Part shown: piece after piece, positions 9,514 to 17,853 of the stretch | How the letters are laid out: the number at the start of each line of letters is the position of its first letter | Position numbering within the stretch: position 1 is the first letter of the stretch | Assembly: GCA_017399065.1 (NCBI GenBank) | Contig: JAFQEL010000008.1 | Location: forward strand, 28,252-92,251 | Direction of reading: 5' to 3' | From: Clostridia bacterium | GTDB lineage: Bacteria; Bacillota; Clostridia; Oscillospirales; Acutalibacteraceae | DNA: 64,000 bases | The notes under the pieces: generated by a model | Told to the model about the DNA's origin: nothing | Databases searched by the model: none | Seen by the model: only the letters and a program-made list of their open reading frames with translations | Program-made: the position numbers and the translations under genes

Positions 9514-10411
9514 TTGTTGTCACCTCTTGTATAGGGTCGGTAAAAATACCGTCAGGGGTGATGCTGTTGGTGGTGAATGTTCTGATGCCGAGTGAGTAAA
9601 GCTCGGCCAGTCTATCGGGTTTATCTATTGTCCAGGTTGCAAGTTTTATACCTGCATCTTTGAATTTCTTTATTTCTTCAGGATCGCCTGCTTTGTTACC
9701 GTTGAATGAAACACCTATAGATGTATCTGCTTTTGCTGCTTCAAGTGTTTCGTTGCTCAGGTCACTTGTGAGCCAATAAAGCTCAACACGCGCAGATGTG
9801 AGGGAGGTGCTGGCGGCATTCATAAGCTCATTAATTAATTCGATCTGCTCTCGGTCAAATGCAATTATTGTGCATTCGCTTGTACGCTGGCCGAGAAAAT
9901 TCATCAGCTCTTCTATACATTCTGTGCCGCTCTGCTTAATTTCAATTACCGGGTGAAGGCCGAGTAAACCGCACTTTGCAAGCATTTCGTCAAGCGAAGG
10001 TATTTTAACATTGTCATATTCCTTGCAGTTTTTGTCGATGTTACAGCTGAGAATCTGCTTGTAGGTCAGCTCGCTTACCTTGCCTTTTCCGTCAGTGGTG
10101 CGCTTGATGTCTTCATCGTGCATAAGCACCCATACGCCGTCTTTTGTCTGTCTTATGTCAAACTCAATGTGGGTGTATCCGTAGCCTGCGGTTTTATCTG
10201 CGGCTTCGAGTGAGTTTTCCGGGGCAAGCAGGTTCATACCTCTGTGAGATATAAGGGTTATTTCATCCGTTTGTTGTATTCCTGCATCGGCAAGCATTGA
10301 GACTTTAGCCGAAACAAAGTGATTGACAATCAGTGCTGCCGCAACAGCAACGGCGATGATTATGCAGACAGATAAAACAATTTTCTTTTTCTTATCAAAA
10401 TGAATTGTCAT
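9500..10411 (-). CDS. Membrane-anchored glycerophosphodiester phosphodiesterase
   Basis: GDPD-family TIM-barrel enzyme that hydrolyses glycerophosphodiesters to glycerol-3-phosphate and an alcohol. An N-terminal membrane helix (about residues 11-31) anchors it outside the cell. The catalytic signature is complete: SHRG with APENS (general acid/base His and metal Glu), HIEFDIRQTKDGVWVLMHD (metal Glu/Asp and second His), then KIPSLDEML and the late ATWTID strand. At 303 residues the size is normal. It lies 7 bases after a lipase-like gene and overlaps the zinc-ribbon gene, which suggests lipid or teichoic-acid headgroup scavenging together with the two lipases. Confidence 0.92.
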   Translation of the reverse strand: MTIHFDKKKKIVLSVCIIIAVAVAAALIVNHFVSAKVSMLADAGIQQTDEITLISHRGMNLLAPENSLEAADKTAGYGYTHIEFDIRQTKDGVWVLMHDEDIKRTTDGKGKVSELTYKQILSCNIDKNCKEYDNVKIPSLDEMLAKCGLLGLHPVIEIKQSGTECIEELMNFLGQRTSECTIIAFDREQIELINELMNAASTSLTSARVELYWLTSDLSNETLEAAKADTSIGVSFNGNKAGDPEEIKKFKDAGIKLATWTIDKPDRLAELYSLGIRTFTTNSITPDGIFTDPIQEVTTNERR

Positions 10412-10418
10412 ATATTTT

Positions 10419-12167
10419 TCACCTTATACCGGAGAAATAGATTGTGCGTGAATAGGGGTCGGAGCTTACAAATAACCCTTTACTGATATATCTGATTTCG
10501 ACAGCTATAAACTCTTTATCCTCAGGCTTGTAGCTGATGTTAAATGTTTCATCACTGTCAAGCTTGACTTTACCGTCGGTTTCCATAGCTTTGCCGTTTA
10601 TTTTTACGGATTGAATTTCAATTGCTGTTCTTGAAAGATTTCTTAGAGTTATTGTGTCGCTCGACGGGCTGTAGAAGCCAGACGGTTGGTTGCCGTTGAA
10701 GGAAGCGTAAACGCCGTCTAACGGAGATTGAGCGATTTCAAACTGCGGATATTCAGGGTCGGAATATATGTCTTTAATATCATCCGTAAGCACAAGCTTG
10801 AGCAGAAGACCTCTTGTGTAAACGTCCCACCATGTCTGTGTGTGGTACTGCTCGTAGTTGAACCATGTGTTTTCGGGCAGGAAGCAAGTGGATGCATCAA
10901 TTGTGCGTGTGGGGGATACGTGGTTATGTGCGGGGTCAGTGCACACTGTGCCGAGTTGAGTATAATCCTTTGCAAAACGCTCGCCGAAAGGTGCAGGCGT
11001 TGCACCCGATGTGTTGAGAGTATCAATAATAAAGTCAGAATCCACCTTCTTGCCCGTGCCGATGTGTGAGCCGTAGTTTGCAAGTATGCTGATGCTGACA
11101 CCTGCTTCCTGGGCTTTCTTGAGGCCCTCGCTCATATTCGGCATACACTCATAGTGCATTTCATCCGCTTTTGCTATGATTTCGGCATTTTCTACAGGGT
11201 CGAGATAAACGTCACGGAGCTTTGTATAGGTTTCGGTGTCCATAAGATCCCATATACTTCCGAAATGGATCGCATAAGGTAACAGTACCTCGTTGAATGC
11301 TGTTTTGAGAAGGCTGTTGAGAAGCTCTGCGGGTAACATATCGCCCAGCCATCTGAGATCGAGTTCTGTATGGAGCATAACGCCACCGAAACGGAGCAGT
11401 TCGTTGAGATCAAAAGCTACGGGGTCGTCGCCGAGAAGCTCCATAACAAGGCTTGTGCCGCCGATTGCAGGTGAATTCATAACTGCGTTGTCAACTTTGC
11501 CTTCTGTACCGTGATAGTAGAGATAGGTTGCGACGAGCTGACCGCCGTGACTCATGCCGTACAGATCAACTTTCTCACTGCCTGTGGTTTCGAGAACTTC
11601 ATCTATAAATTGCATAAGATGCTTGCAATTATCAAGATGGCTTCTGCGCCAGTCTGTGTTGAAAATGTAAATTCTGTTTTCCGGTATCGTACGGCTGAGA
11701 TCTTCGATGAATTCACCTTCTGTCATCGGAAGATACTTGCCGTTCTGTTCTTCGTTGATATATTCGACGTTTGCTTCGTCAAGATAATACGGGTAGGAAG
11801 AAATGTTGTATTTCGATTTACCGTCGGGATTCATCGAGATGTTGTCAAGCCACTCTGCAGTGAAGTTACGGAAGCACTCAACAAAAGGCTCTTTATCGCC
11901 GTTGGCATAGTCGATAACGCTGCTGACTATATCGGGCAGATAGGTTATTACTTTACCCGTAACGTCGAGTGGGTCGAAAGTCCATACCTGCTCTTCTGTC
12001 TCAAGACCTCTGTCTCTTATGAGCTTGGGACCTGAGTAACCCTGAATAAATATGAGCGGATGCCCGTCCCATTCATATGCCGGCGATTCTTCTTCTGCTT
12101 GAATCGAAACTGCAGTCGAACAGAATATTAAAGCCAAGCAAAGGAAAATGCAGAAAAACTTTTTCAT
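10419..12167 (-). CDS. Secreted LCAT-like lipase/acyltransferase, copy B
   Basis: Secreted alpha/beta-hydrolase resembling the lecithin:cholesterol acyltransferase/lipase group. From ATG 12167 (AAGGAG ribosome site, 8-base spacing) it has a signal peptide ending near IQA-EE, then a WDGHPLIFIQGYSG oxyanion-loop segment. The nucleophile elbow is GMSHGGQ (Ser about residue 206), and the C-terminal His is probably in the EQYHTQTWWD region. A beta-sandwich-like tail follows (residues about 490-580). It is a paralogue of the next gene upstream, collinear over its full length, so it arose by tandem duplication. Substrate unknown; an ester of a lipid or sterol is inferred from the fold and the adjacent GDPD. 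Confidence 0.8.
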   Translation of the reverse strand: MKKFFCIFLCLALIFCSTAVSIQAEEESPAYEWDGHPLIFIQGYSGPKLIRDRGLETEEQVWTFDPLDVTGKVITYLPDIVSSVIDYANGDKEPFVECFRNFTAEWLDNISMNPDGKSKYNISSYPYYLDEANVEYINEEQNGKYLPMTEGEFIEDLSRTIPENRIYIFNTDWRRSHLDNCKHLMQFIDEVLETTGSEKVDLYGMSHGGQLVATYLYYHGTEGKVDNAVMNSPAIGGTSLVMELLGDDPVAFDLNELLRFGGVMLHTELDLRWLGDMLPAELLNSLLKTAFNEVLLPYAIHFGSIWDLMDTETYTKLRDVYLDPVENAEIIAKADEMHYECMPNMSEGLKKAQEAGVSISILANYGSHIGTGKKVDSDFIIDTLNTSGATPAPFGERFAKDYTQLGTVCTDPAHNHVSPTRTIDASTCFLPENTWFNYEQYHTQTWWDVYTRGLLLKLVLTDDIKDIYSDPEYPQFEIAQSPLDGVYASFNGNQPSGFYSPSSDTITLRNLSRTAIEIQSVKINGKAMETDGKVKLDSDETFNISYKPEDKEFIAVEIRYISKGLFVSSDPYSRTIYFSGIR

Positions 12168-12193
12168 TTTCAAAACTCCTTGGGGGTAACTGT

Positions 12194-13933
12194 TTATGCG
12201 GCTGTAAAATAAAATGTTTTGTTGAAAGGTGAGGTGAACGGCTTACCCTTGCGTGCGTAAGTCATTTCTATAGCGATGAATTCTTCATCGCTGAGACCCG
12301 AACACGGTACAAGAATTTCTTCTCCGGGTGCAACGGTCGTCTTTTTCTCAATATCAAATTCGACACCGTCCGCCGAAAGTGAACGGATTACGATAGTATG
12401 TTCTTTTGATATATTACGGATGAGAAGAGTGTTGCTTGCGTCAGTAAATCTGCCTGAAATGCTGTCTGAGAATTTAGCATATACAGCATCAACCGGGCAT
12501 TGAGCAAGCTCAAACTGCGGATAATCGGGGTCTGAATAAATATCCTTGATATCATCTGTCAGTAACAGCTTGAGGAGCAGACTGAGTGAGTAGCTGTCGT
12601 AAGCTGCCTGACCGTGATACTGTCCGTTTATAAACCATGTGTTTTCGGGCAGATATGCACAGGTTGCATCAACTGTACGAGAGGGTGAAATGTGGTTATG
12701 TGATTTGTCATCACATACTGTGTACTTGGGTGTGTAATCGTCTGCAAAGTGCTCGCCGAAAACGGCTGTGTATGCACCTGATGTACTTGAAGTGTCGATA
12801 ACAAAGTCAGCATCGATTGCTTCACCTGAGCCGAGGCGTGTGCCGTAGTTGGACATTATGCTTATGCTTACGCCCGAAGCCTGTGCGGCACGCAGACCTT
12901 TTCCGATATTAGCCATACAGTCAAAGTGCATCTTATCAGCTTTTTCAATAAGACCTGAATTTACCGTCGGGTCAAGATACTTGGCTTTGTAATCCTCGTA
13001 GGTTTCTATATCCATAAAATCCCAGATGCTGCCGAAGTTGAGAGCAACGGGCTGGAATACTTCGACGAATACTACCTTCAGAAGCTTGTTAAGGAACTCA
13101 CCCGGAAGAATCTTGCCGAGGAAGCGAAGGTCGGTTTCTGTCTGAAGCATAACGGAAAGGAAGCGGCTGATTTCATCCATTTGGAAATTTGCCGCACCGT
13201 CTCCGAGCAGACCTTTTACAATGCTTGTACCCTGGATGGAGGGAACGTTGAGCACCACGTTGTCAACCTCGCCTTCGGTACCGTGGTAGTAGAGGTATGT
13301 TGCGGCAAGCTGACCGCCGTGGCTGAGAGCATAGATATCAACCTTATCTTTACCTGTTATGCTGAGTACTTCGCCGATAAAGCGATCAAGGCTTTCTGAG
13401 TTTTCAATCTGCCCCATACGCCAGTCGTTATTGAAAATATAAAGCGATTCGTCAGGTACATATTCGCGTATTGCGGTTGTAAGTCCTGCTTCGGGAATAA
13501 ATGCCTCCTGTCCGTTTGCAATAAGCGTTGCTACGGAAGCATCTTCAGCGTAATAGGGGAAGGTTGTTACGTTGTGTTTTGAAGAGCCGTCGGGAAGGCA
13601 GGACATATTGTCGAGCTTTGCAGCTGCAAGGTCGGCAAATCCGCCTGAGAGCAGTTTGCTGTTGCCCGTAAGGGCGTATATGGCAATACCTGCAATTATA
13701 CCCGGAAGAGAGGTGAGAATTTTTGTTATATCAAATTCAGAGCCTGCACCGAGTATGGTTTCTTCTGTTTCAAGTCCTTGGTCCTTGATGAGCGGTGAGC
13801 CTGTGAAGCCCTGCAGGAATATTACGGGGTCACCGTCCCACTTTATGCCTTCAGGTTCTGATGCGGCACTGCTGACAGCCAGAGTGCCGATGAGTATTGT
13901 AAAACAGAGTATTACACTGATAAGTTTTTTCAT
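12194..13933 (-). CDS. Secreted LCAT-like lipase/acyltransferase, copy A
   Basis: Full-length paralogue of the downstream gene, 579 residues. A signal peptide (KKLISVILCFTILIGTLAVSSA) is followed by WDGDPVIFLQGFTG, then YALSHGGQ as nucleophile elbow and a late NGQYHGQAAYDS segment that aligns with the His region of copy B. The C-terminal beta domain ends in KTFYFTAA. It sits 20 bases upstream of copy B and 30 bases downstream of an MFS-type transporter, so the three are probably one operon. The pair shares many blocks (YLYYHGTEG, SDPDYPQFELAQ) but differs in the loops, as expected for specialised substrates. Confidence 0.8.
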   Translation of the reverse strand: MKKLISVILCFTILIGTLAVSSAASEPEGIKWDGDPVIFLQGFTGSPLIKDQGLETEETILGAGSEFDITKILTSLPGIIAGIAIYALTGNSKLLSGGFADLAAAKLDNMSCLPDGSSKHNVTTFPYYAEDASVATLIANGQEAFIPEAGLTTAIREYVPDESLYIFNNDWRMGQIENSESLDRFIGEVLSITGKDKVDIYALSHGGQLAATYLYYHGTEGEVDNVVLNVPSIQGTSIVKGLLGDGAANFQMDEISRFLSVMLQTETDLRFLGKILPGEFLNKLLKVVFVEVFQPVALNFGSIWDFMDIETYEDYKAKYLDPTVNSGLIEKADKMHFDCMANIGKGLRAAQASGVSISIMSNYGTRLGSGEAIDADFVIDTSSTSGAYTAVFGEHFADDYTPKYTVCDDKSHNHISPSRTVDATCAYLPENTWFINGQYHGQAAYDSYSLSLLLKLLLTDDIKDIYSDPDYPQFELAQCPVDAVYAKFSDSISGRFTDASNTLLIRNISKEHTIVIRSLSADGVEFDIEKKTTVAPGEEILVPCSGLSDEEFIAIEMTYARKGKPFTSPFNKTFYFTAA

Positions 13934-13963
13934 AATAGTCAGACCGTCCTTTCGGAATTTAAT

Positions 13964-15316
13964 TTATTTCTGAGCTTTTTTGAATTCCTTTGAGAGGAAA
14001 ACAAGCGGAATGAATATGACTATGCCGATTGCGGCAGCTGCAAGGAAGATGTGAGGAGCGGGAGTTGCAAGAACCTCGCCGTAATCGTTAGTATAAGTTG
14101 TTGTTGAGTATGCATTTGAAATCTTTTCTGCAACCGTCGGACCGATGAGCATAGGCAGAAGAACGGAGAATATCATTCTGATACCCTGTAGCTGGCCTGT
14201 CTTGTCTTCGGGAGTGAAGTCACGCACTGCGGCACCGAGCATGATCATAAGAAGACCGTAGCCGACTATTGTTGCAAGTGCGGCAAAGATGAAGTAGAGA
14301 ATGTTATCGTCTGCAAAGAATACGCATACAAGACCGATCAGGTAAACAACAGCGGCAGGGAAAAGATAAGGAGCTTTACCTTTTTTGTCACTCATTGAAA
14401 TTATATAAATAAGAACACCGACCATTACCGCAACATAAGCAACCAGAAGAATAATCGTGCCGATATTGAGCTTTGAGCCGAGCTCCGACATATCAAGGTG
14501 CTTGTCAAGGTAAATGAAAATGTAGGGGAAGAAAACCTGACTTGATACGGAGAAAATACCCATACACACAAGTGAGATGTAAAGGCTCTTGTTGTTTTTG
14601 ATAACAGAGGGCTTGAAGCCGTAAACAAGTGTTTCAACAAAGCCTGCCGTGGTCTTTACGTTTGTTCTGGATTCTTTAATTGTGAATATACCGATGATGC
14701 CGCATACGGTAACGACGGCACCGAGGATAAGGAAATAAAGCGAGTATTCCTTCTGGCCTACTTCTTTGCTGTCGCCGAAGATGGCACCGAACGAACCAGT
14801 AACCGCAAGGGTTGCAACAACGGGGATAATTGCAAGAAGCGACTCGATCTTTGAACGGTTTGAGGATGTACCGATATCTGTTACCCAGGCATTGAATGCA
14901 GCGTCGTTACTTGTTGAGCCCATAAAAGTCATAAGACCGTCCATTATGATAACGAGAATAACCGTTGCCGAAACAGCAGCACCGGCTTCTGTACCCATTA
15001 TCTTAGCAATGAACTCGGGGTTGATTATTGCGAAAGAAACAACCGTCAGACCCCACAGGATGTAACCTGCACTGATGAAAATCTTACGCTTGTTGATTTT
15101 GTCGCTGAGGCTTCCCATAAACAGGGTTGTGAGGAATGCAACAACTGCGCTTACACCTATCATAACCGAGATGTCGTGCATGTCACCGCCGATTTTTAGC
15201 ATATAGAGGTTGAAAAAGTTGTTTTCAACAGCCCATGCGACCTGACCCATAAAACCAAACATAATAAGGTTGAGCCATAGGCTGAATGAGAGCTTGCCGG
15301 TATTTGTTTTTGCCAT
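13964..15316 (-). CDS. MFS/SLC45-like transporter
   Basis: A 450-residue 12-helix transporter of the major facilitator superfamily. It has the FMGSLSDKINKRK cytoplasmic loop between helices 2 and 3 (MFS motif A variant) and an internal repeat of that loop type at YIISMSDKKGKA. The Ala-Trp-Ala-Val-Glu-Asn N-terminal helix resembles SLC45/GPH-type sugar carriers. A GGAAAGGCGG ribosome site and a good leftward promoter (15385-15413) precede it. It heads the run of secreted lipases, so it may import their product. A sugar substrate is equally possible. Confidence 0.82.
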   Translation of the reverse strand: MAKTNTGKLSFSLWLNLIMFGFMGQVAWAVENNFFNLYMLKIGGDMHDISVMIGVSAVVAFLTTLFMGSLSDKINKRKIFISAGYILWGLTVVSFAIINPEFIAKIMGTEAGAAVSATVILVIIMDGLMTFMGSTSNDAAFNAWVTDIGTSSNRSKIESLLAIIPVVATLAVTGSFGAIFGDSKEVGQKEYSLYFLILGAVVTVCGIIGIFTIKESRTNVKTTAGFVETLVYGFKPSVIKNNKSLYISLVCMGIFSVSSQVFFPYIFIYLDKHLDMSELGSKLNIGTIILLVAYVAVMVGVLIYIISMSDKKGKAPYLFPAAVVYLIGLVCVFFADDNILYFIFAALATIVGYGLLMIMLGAAVRDFTPEDKTGQLQGIRMIFSVLLPMLIGPTVAEKISNAYSTTTYTNDYGEVLATPAPHIFLAAAAIGIVIFIPLVFLSKEFKKAQK

Positions 15317-15384
15317 TTCTGTTCCGCCTTTCCCGTTGAAAGCCTGGTTGTTGACAGACTTCGACTATTAAATAATTATTATAT

Positions 15385-15413
15385 ATAATAACAGATAAAT
15401 TAAGACTCGTCAA
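15385..15413 (-). promoter_or_regulatory. Leftward promoter of the transporter/lipase operon
   Basis: On the minus strand, TTGACG (15413-15408) and TATTAT (15390-15385) have 17-base spacing and a TG extended -10. It diverges from the promoter at 15450. Confidence 0.6.
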
Positions 15414-15449
15414 TGAATATTAGAAACATTAAAAAATTTTTTATTTATA

Positions 15450-15478
15450 CTTCCCTTTTTAGAAAAATGTGTTATAAT
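15450..15478 (+). promoter_or_regulatory. Extended -10 promoter of the two-component system
   Basis: TATAAT at 15473-15478 is preceded by TGT at 15470-15472; the -35 (CTTCCC region near 15450) is poor. A small inverted repeat GTCGGT...ACCGAC (about 15496-15516) lies in the leader before the start codon and could be an operator or mRNA hairpin. Confidence 0.55.
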
Positions 15479-15534
15479 TACACTGTATACCTTGGGTCGG
15501 TATCACAAAAACCGACAAAATATAAGGGAGAGTA

Positions 15535-16233
15535 ATGAAAATGTCACTTGAAAAAATTCTTATTGTTGATGATGACACCAATATCTGCGAGCTTCTCAGG
15601 CTCTATATTGAAAAAGAGGGTTTTAATGTTATTATCGCAAACGATGGCGCAACTGCAGTCAAAATGTTCCGTGAGCAGCAACCCGACCTGATGCTTCTCG
15701 ACATCATGTTGCCCAAACTTGACGGTTGGCAGGTCTGCCGCGAAATACGCAAGACGTCTGACAAGCCGATAATTATGCTTACTGCAAAAGGTGAGACTTT
15801 CGATAAGGTACTTGGCCTTGAACTCGGTGCAGATGACTATATAGTCAAGCCTTTTGATACCAAAGAGGTTGTTGCAAGAATCAAGGCTGTTCTCCGCCGT
15901 GTAGGTGCATCTGCCCCCGTGGCAGCAGTGCAGGAGGTGCAGTACGATAAGCTGCTTATCAATCTTACCAATTATGAACTTCGTGTCAACGGCGTTCAGG
16001 TTGATACTCCACCAAAAGAGATGGAGCTTATCTATCACCTTGCAAGCAATCCCAACAGAGTTTATACCCGTGACCAGCTTCTTGACGAAGTATGGGGATT
16101 CGACTATTACGGTGATTCACGTACTGTTGATGTTCACGTTAAGCGTCTTCGCGAAAAGCTTGAGGGTGTTTCTGATAAGTGGGAGCTCCGCACCGTATGG
16201 GGTGTAGGCTACAAGTTTGAAATCAAGGAATAA
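15535..16233 (+). CDS. OmpR/PhoB-family response regulator
   Basis: DNA-binding response regulator, 232 residues. The receiver domain (about 6-120) has the acidic pocket Asp12-Asp14, the phospho-acceptor Asp56 in LLDIMLP, the Thr of MLTAKGE and the Lys of IVKPFD. The winged-helix domain follows (about 135-230) with TRDQLLDEVWG and RTVDVHVKRLREKL. The start is ATG 15535, or ATG 15541, which has better spacing from AGGGAG. The histidine kinase follows after 3 bases, so the two form one cistron pair. The neighbouring HtrA-like protease suggests envelope-stress sensing. Confidence 0.95.
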   Translation: MKMSLEKILIVDDDTNICELLRLYIEKEGFNVIIANDGATAVKMFREQQPDLMLLDIMLPKLDGWQVCREIRKTSDKPIIMLTAKGETFDKVLGLELGADDYIVKPFDTKEVVARIKAVLRRVGASAPVAAVQEVQYDKLLINLTNYELRVNGVQVDTPPKEMELIYHLASNPNRVYTRDQLLDEVWGFDYYGDSRTVDVHVKRLREKLEGVSDKWELRTVWGVGYKFEIKE

Positions 16234-16236
16234 TCT

Positions 16237-17721
16237 ATGAAAAATAATAAAAAGCGTCAGGATATGTCGCTCCGTGCGAAATATTCGCTTATGCTTGCCG
16301 GTATTATTCTGGCGTGCTTTTTGTTGCTCGGTATTGCACTTGTTGCTTTTGCCGGCAGATATTGGTACGGTCAGAAGGCTGAGCTTATGACCGAGAATAC
16401 ACACAACGTTGCTCAGTCTGCTTCCGACTTGCTTTCGGGCGGATATATTTCGATGTACGGCGACGGTGATTCGATAGCTGCTCTGGGCTCATCTCTTTCA
16501 CTTATATCTACTTCAATTGATGCCGATGTCTTTCTGTGTGACACGACAGGTCATATTATTATGTGCCGTGAGTTTCTTGTCGATGGTTCTATGGTAGCTG
16601 AAGCTTGCGGCTATCACGATAATTTAATAATACCGCCAAGTATTATCAACGATGTTCTTCTCAGTTCATACTCAACCGTCAGTACTATCGGCGGTCAGTT
16701 TGACGAAGCACAGTTTATTGTCGGCGAGCCTGTACAGGTTGAGGGTCATACGGTTGCACTTGTTTTCGCTGTCGCTCCCGTTAACGATGCTATTATCAAT
16801 TTTATTGCGCCGATAGGCACATTGTTTGCGGTTTCATTGCTTGTTGTTATGCTTTTTGCTGTTATCGCGATTTATTTTGCTTCGCATATCATAACCAAGC
16901 CGCTTAAAGATATGGCAGATGTCACAAAGAGCTACGGCGCAGGTGATTTCAGCCCGAGAGTTGATATCAACAGAAATGACGAAATCGGTCAGCTTGCAGC
17001 TTCTTTTAATAAGATGGCAAGCAGTCTTGCTCAGCTTGAAAGCTCGCGACGCAGTTTTGTTGCAAATGTTTCGCATGAGCTCAAAACACCGATGACTACT
17101 ATCGGCGGATTTATCGACGGAATACTCGATGAAACAATACCGCCCGAGCAGCAGGAATATTATCTGAGAATAGTATCCGAAGAAGTAAAACGTTTGTCGA
17201 GAATTGTTGTCTCAATGCTCAACCTTTCAAAAATCGAAGCAGGTCAGCTTGATCTGACCTTCAGTGATGTTGACCTTTCCGATATGATACTTGGTACCTT
17301 CCTCAATCTTGAGCAGAAGATAAGCGAGGGCGATATTGAAATACGCGGTCTTGACCTTCTCGGAAAACATACTGTCAGAGCAGACAGAGATATGCTTGGT
17401 CAGGTTGTATACAACCTTGTTGACAATGCTGTAAAGTTTACACCCGAGCACGGATATATAAGCATAAGCGTGGTCGAAAAAGACGACTGCACGGAAACCC
17501 ATATTTTCAACAGCGGTACGGGAATTGCTCCCGATGAGCTGCAGAGAATATTTGAGCGTTTTTATAAGGTCGATAAATCACGCAGCGCCGATGCCAAAAG
17601 CACGGGCCTAGGTTTGTATATTGTAAAAAGTATACTTGAACTTCATAACGGAAAAATATATGCCGAGAGTGTTGAGGGCAGATATACTGAGTTCGTATTT
17701 ACTTTGCCGAAGCTTATGTAA
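16237..17721 (+). CDS. Sensor histidine kinase with HAMP domain
   Basis: Membrane kinase partner of the preceding regulator, 494 residues. Two membrane helices (about 17-40 and 188-215) flank an extracellular sensor domain of about 145 residues. HAMP follows (about 216-268), then HisKA with the phospho-acceptor His280 in FVANVSHELKTP. The ATPase domain has N-box LVDNAVKFTP, G1 SGTGIAPDEL, F-box FERFYKVD and G2 TGLGLYIVK. All catalytic boxes are intact. The ligand is unknown. The start follows the regulator stop by 3 bases, which suggests translational coupling. Confidence 0.95.
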   Translation: MKNNKKRQDMSLRAKYSLMLAGIILACFLLLGIALVAFAGRYWYGQKAELMTENTHNVAQSASDLLSGGYISMYGDGDSIAALGSSLSLISTSIDADVFLCDTTGHIIMCREFLVDGSMVAEACGYHDNLIIPPSIINDVLLSSYSTVSTIGGQFDEAQFIVGEPVQVEGHTVALVFAVAPVNDAIINFIAPIGTLFAVSLLVVMLFAVIAIYFASHIITKPLKDMADVTKSYGAGDFSPRVDINRNDEIGQLAASFNKMASSLAQLESSRRSFVANVSHELKTPMTTIGGFIDGILDETIPPEQQEYYLRIVSEEVKRLSRIVVSMLNLSKIEAGQLDLTFSDVDLSDMILGTFLNLEQKISEGDIEIRGLDLLGKHTVRADRDMLGQVVYNLVDNAVKFTPEHGYISISVVEKDDCTETHIFNSGTGIAPDELQRIFERFYKVDKSRSADAKSTGLGLYIVKSILELHNGKIYAESVEGRYTEFVFTLPKLM

Positions 17722-17853
17722 TATCTGTGACAAAAAACACATACAAAATTAAAAAATAGTTAACAAGCTTGAAATGTGAATACAATGCACAAACTCTAAT
17801 ATGCATATAAGCAATACAATCGGTTGCTGATTCTATGATTTAAGGAGAAGTAA

